Assembly: GCA_964495705.1 (NCBI GenBank)
Contig: CAZBWS010000056.1
Location: forward strand, 1-16,213
DNA: 16,213 nt
From: CAZBWS01 sp964495705
Lineage (GTDB): Bacteria > Pseudomonadota > Gammaproteobacteria > HTCC5015
Reading direction: 5' to 3'
Positions 14,180 through 16,213 of the stretch are shown piece after piece. The notes beneath the pieces were generated by a model that did not search any database, was not told the origin of the DNA, and saw nothing but the letters and a program-made list of their open reading frames with translations. Every line of letters begins with the position of its first letter. The stretch's first letter is position 1. The translations under genes and the position numbers were made by a program.

Positions 14180-15187
14180 ATGAGTAAACTCATCCAACCT
14201 AACGGCAAGCCGCATTTCGGTATCGTTGATAAGCCTTGGGGTGAAATAAACTACCAAGACTTTGATTTGCGTAACCCGATGAATGAAAAGGTCGGGGCTT
14301 TAGGCAAGAAGCTGGGTTATAACCACTTTCAGTATTTTGGTGTGATTAGCGAAACTCTGATTTTTGGCTGCGCCCAAGTCGATATGAAATATGGCGGTGT
14401 GGTGTTTTGCTATGTTTATAACGTTGAGACAAAGCAGCTCAAAGAATGGAATTTTAAGGATATTGGCTGGTGGGGAACGCAAACCGTCAATACTCCTGGG
14501 GAGGGTGTGAGCTACTTCAAGCGCGGTAAAAAGCGCATCGAATTTATCAACCAAGCTAACCCCCGTGAAAAGCGCCTAGTCATCCACTTGCCCGGCGAAC
14601 TGGAAGTGGACGTGATGTTTTCTGAGGCCGAGCCGGACTTCGACCCTATGTGTATTACGACCAAAACCGGTACGAATGGCTGGGTCTATGCACAGAAGGT
14701 GGCAGGCGTACGTTGCCGTGGCAGTGTTAAGTGCCAATTCGAAGGCCAAGAGTATGATATGCAGGCGATCAATGCCTACGCTCATCACGACTGGAGTGCG
14801 GGCTATATGCGCCGCGAAACTTTCTGGGAGTGGGCCTGTTTTAGTGGTGAACTGGATGGTAAGCGCATCGGCTTGAACCTCTCCTGTGGTGTAAATGAAA
14901 CGAGCTTTACAGAAAACTGTTACTGGATAGACGGGCGTTTGGTCAAAGTCGATACGGTCCAATTTGAATACGACCGAGACGATGCCGCCAGTCAGTGGCG
15001 TATTACCTCCCATGATGGACAAATAGACCTGCGCTTTACCCCTGAAGGCTTTCATGAGGAAAGGCAAAATTTGTTGATTGCTGCGAGTAACTTTAAGCAG
15101 TTTTTTGGCTATTTTGAAGGGCGTATGGGTGAACTAGAACTGACCAAACAATACGGTTTTGTAGAGGATCAATATTCTAAATGGTAG
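14180..15187 (+). CDS. DUF2804 family protein
   Basis: This 335-residue protein has no signal peptide or membrane segment, so it is probably cytoplasmic. It is rich in tryptophan, tyrosine and phenylalanine. The feature I recognise is the block HHDWSAGYMRRETFWEWA in the middle, together with KPWGEINY near the N-terminus, both characteristic of the DUF2804 family. The family has no settled function; a beta-barrel fold related to CrtC/AttH-type hydratases has been suggested in my recollection, which I cannot check. The ATG at 14180 is the first in frame and gives the normal family N-terminus, although the ribosome-binding site is weak. It follows argH after the REP element and may have its own transcript. 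Confidence 0.82.
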   Translation: MSKLIQPNGKPHFGIVDKPWGEINYQDFDLRNPMNEKVGALGKKLGYNHFQYFGVISETLIFGCAQVDMKYGGVVFCYVYNVETKQLKEWNFKDIGWWGTQTVNTPGEGVSYFKRGKKRIEFINQANPREKRLVIHLPGELEVDVMFSEAEPDFDPMCITTKTGTNGWVYAQKVAGVRCRGSVKCQFEGQEYDMQAINAYAHHDWSAGYMRRETFWEWACFSGELDGKRIGLNLSCGVNETSFTENCYWIDGRLVKVDTVQFEYDRDDAASQWRITSHDGQIDLRFTPEGFHEERQNLLIAASNFKQFFGYFEGRMGELELTKQYGFVEDQYSKW

Positions 15188-15287
15188 CCTAGTGAGCGAT
15201 TTTGGCCTTATAAGTGAGTAAATGCCTGTTTTTCAAGCCTTTCAGCGGTTTATCAATGTCTTTGAGTGGTCGCTCACAGCCTAAGCG

Positions 15288-15320
15288 TTGACATGACATT
15301 AAATAGAATGATTTAATGTC
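15288..15320 (+). promoter_or_regulatory. Sigma-70 promoter with an operator-like dyad
   Basis: A perfect -35 hexamer TTGACA at 15288-15293 is followed after 18 bases by TTTAAT at 15312-15317, five of six matches to the -10 consensus. Between and over them lies a perfect dyad, GACATTAAAT at 15295-15304 and ATTTAATGTC at 15311-15320, separated by six bases. The dyad is placed where a bound dimeric repressor would block RNA polymerase. It would drive the secreted-protein gene starting at 15352. The binding protein is unknown. Confidence 0.6.
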
Positions 15321-15351
15321 TGACTTATACAACTATAGAAAATAGGCATAA

Positions 15352-16213
15352 ATGACCTCTCGAATCATCATATCAACAACCTTACTGCTGCACTTTTCAG
15401 TGTGCACAGCACAGTTGCAGCCTATGGATGATGAAGACTTAGAGCAGGTGTCTGGTCAAGTTGGGATAGTATTAGACGGGATTAAGATTGTTGGTGACAC
15501 CGATGCCAATTTACAGCTGTCTTTTGATACGGATATTGCTGCAGATGGAGGCACCATTGATAATGTTTCTGTAGTCGGTAGTGGTAACGGTGCATCTTGC
15601 GATTCGTTTAATGCTGGTGCATTGCCTAGCTTGGGTAGTTGTAACGGAATCAGCATTGGCACATCTTCGGACCCAATTACATTAGATGTACTTACCGATC
15701 AAGGCTCAACTTTTATTGAATTAAAGCTTCCGGGTGATGCTACTGGTCCCTCTGAAGCAGGCTCAGGCGGTAATTTTTCTTTCGATTATAGCGGCTGGAC
15801 AACCGGTATTGATGTCAATTTCCGTTTAGTGGCTTTTGGACAGGGTTTTGATCAGGATAATTCAGGCACTCTTAGTACAGCCGAGAGTAATTCGATTTTC
15901 GCAGACCCTGTCTGGATACAAGCTAAAAATATTAGAGCGCCAGGTACAGAGTTAAGAGTCTTTGCTGATGCTACTAATGGGGTCTCTTTTGCGGGTAATG
16001 TTAATTTAAGCATTGACGAATTGAGTATCGATTATGCTAACAGTCGAAGCTTCGATACGGTAAATAATTCTTTTGAAGCATTTGCGCCTAATTCTACAGG
16101 CGATGGGCCAAGATCAGGCAGCGGTTTTGGTAGTGGTTCAAATACTTCGGATGGATCGGTACAAGGTGTAATAAAGCTCGGCGATATTAAAGTAGCTAAT
16201 TTGAGCTTGGGGG
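15352..16213 (+). CDS. Secreted, glycine/serine/aspartate-rich surface protein, 3' end beyond window
   Basis: The frame starts at ATG 15352 and stays open to the last base, giving 287 visible residues; the end is missing. Residues 1-20 form a Sec signal peptide with hydrophobic core IIISTTLLLHFSV and a likely cut after CTA. Directly after it comes MDDEDLEQVSGQVGIVLDG, the head motif I associate with DUF6160/FilE-like secreted proteins of gammaproteobacteria. The rest alternates short beta strands with Gly/Ser/Asn loops. It includes C83 and C97, which might pair, and an EF-hand-type loop at D167-E178. The function is not known; family proteins are often near pili or other surface appendage genes, none of which is visible here. 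The upstream promoter carries a dyad, suggesting regulated expression. Confidence 0.75.
   Translation, partial: MTSRIIISTTLLLHFSVCTAQLQPMDDEDLEQVSGQVGIVLDGIKIVGDTDANLQLSFDTDIAADGGTIDNVSVVGSGNGASCDSFNAGALPSLGSCNGISIGTSSDPITLDVLTDQGSTFIELKLPGDATGPSEAGSGGNFSFDYSGWTTGIDVNFRLVAFGQGFDQDNSGTLSTAESNSIFADPVWIQAKNIRAPGTELRVFADATNGVSFAGNVNLSIDELSIDYANSRSFDTVNNSFEAFAPNSTGDGPRSGSGFGSGSNTSDGSVQGVIKLGDIKVANLSLG

Noticed and set aside
13838..14257. A 139-codon minus-strand frame across the argH 3' end and the REP element.
   Set aside because: It is antisense to argH and the DUF2804 start and crosses the REP hairpins; no domain is visible.
15192..15277. GTGAGCGA at 15192-15199 and its reverse complement at 15270-15277 flank the spacer after the DUF2804 gene.
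   Set aside because: Only eight bases, 70 bases apart, no T-run after either arm; too weak for a terminator or an insertion boundary.
1..16213. Search for CRISPR arrays, tRNA/rRNA genes, insertion sequences, toxin-antitoxin or defence gene sets.
   Set aside because: By eye no direct-repeat array, RNA gene, transposase or defence-type protein was found in the readable sequence; the gap cannot be assessed.

Overview
The window looks like ordinary chromosome from a marine-type gammaproteobacterium of the Cellvibrionales/Pseudomonas neighbourhood. The best evidence is the conserved order argH (divergent) - algZ - algR - hemC - hemD - hemX - hemY, a Pseudomonas-like arrangement, at roughly 45-50% GC, which is lower than most Pseudomonas. 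The organism assignment is inference; no rRNA is present. A run of 100 Ns at 10559-10658 marks a scaffold join of unknown true length.

Left part (1-5105): ubiD (ubiquinone decarboxylase) is followed by a ParA-type ATPase with no ParB partner and a membrane-anchored MtfA-like zinc peptidase. On the opposite strand is an atypical NAD(P)-binding epimerase-like protein. Divergent from it is a ferredoxin-NAD(P)H flavin reductase whose best ribosome-binding site sits in front of a nine-codon upstream reading frame rather than the gene itself. A reductase close to ubiD recalls the ubiD-fre pair of E. coli and may support quinone or flavin chemistry.

Middle (5233-10506): a receiver-EAL response regulator, predicted to degrade cyclic-di-GMP, converges on the tetrapyrrole operon hemCDXY (minus strand). 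A perfect inverted repeat between them looks like a shared bidirectional terminator. The hem genes overlap by 11, 11 and 4 bases, which suggests translational coupling. HemC and HemD make uroporphyrinogen III; HemX and HemY are membrane proteins of the same operon without an established catalytic step.

Right part (10507-16213): the assembly gap and the tail of an unidentified plus-strand gene are followed by algZ-algR, a LytS/LytTR-type two-component system, with a strong terminator. argH (last step of arginine synthesis) diverges from algZ. Downstream are a REP-type double hairpin, a DUF2804 protein, and a promoter with a 10+10 bp dyad between its -35 and -10. The last gene is cut by the window end and encodes a secreted protein with one EF-hand-like loop.

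Most of the window is housekeeping or conserved regulation, and I see no mobile element, CRISPR array, tRNA, rRNA or defence system. The most interesting observations are small: the upstream reading frame at 4038, the G8 tract before the MtfA active site, the hairpin over the hemY ribosome-binding site, the REPIN-like element, the promoter dyad, and the unidentified gene at the scaffold gap.
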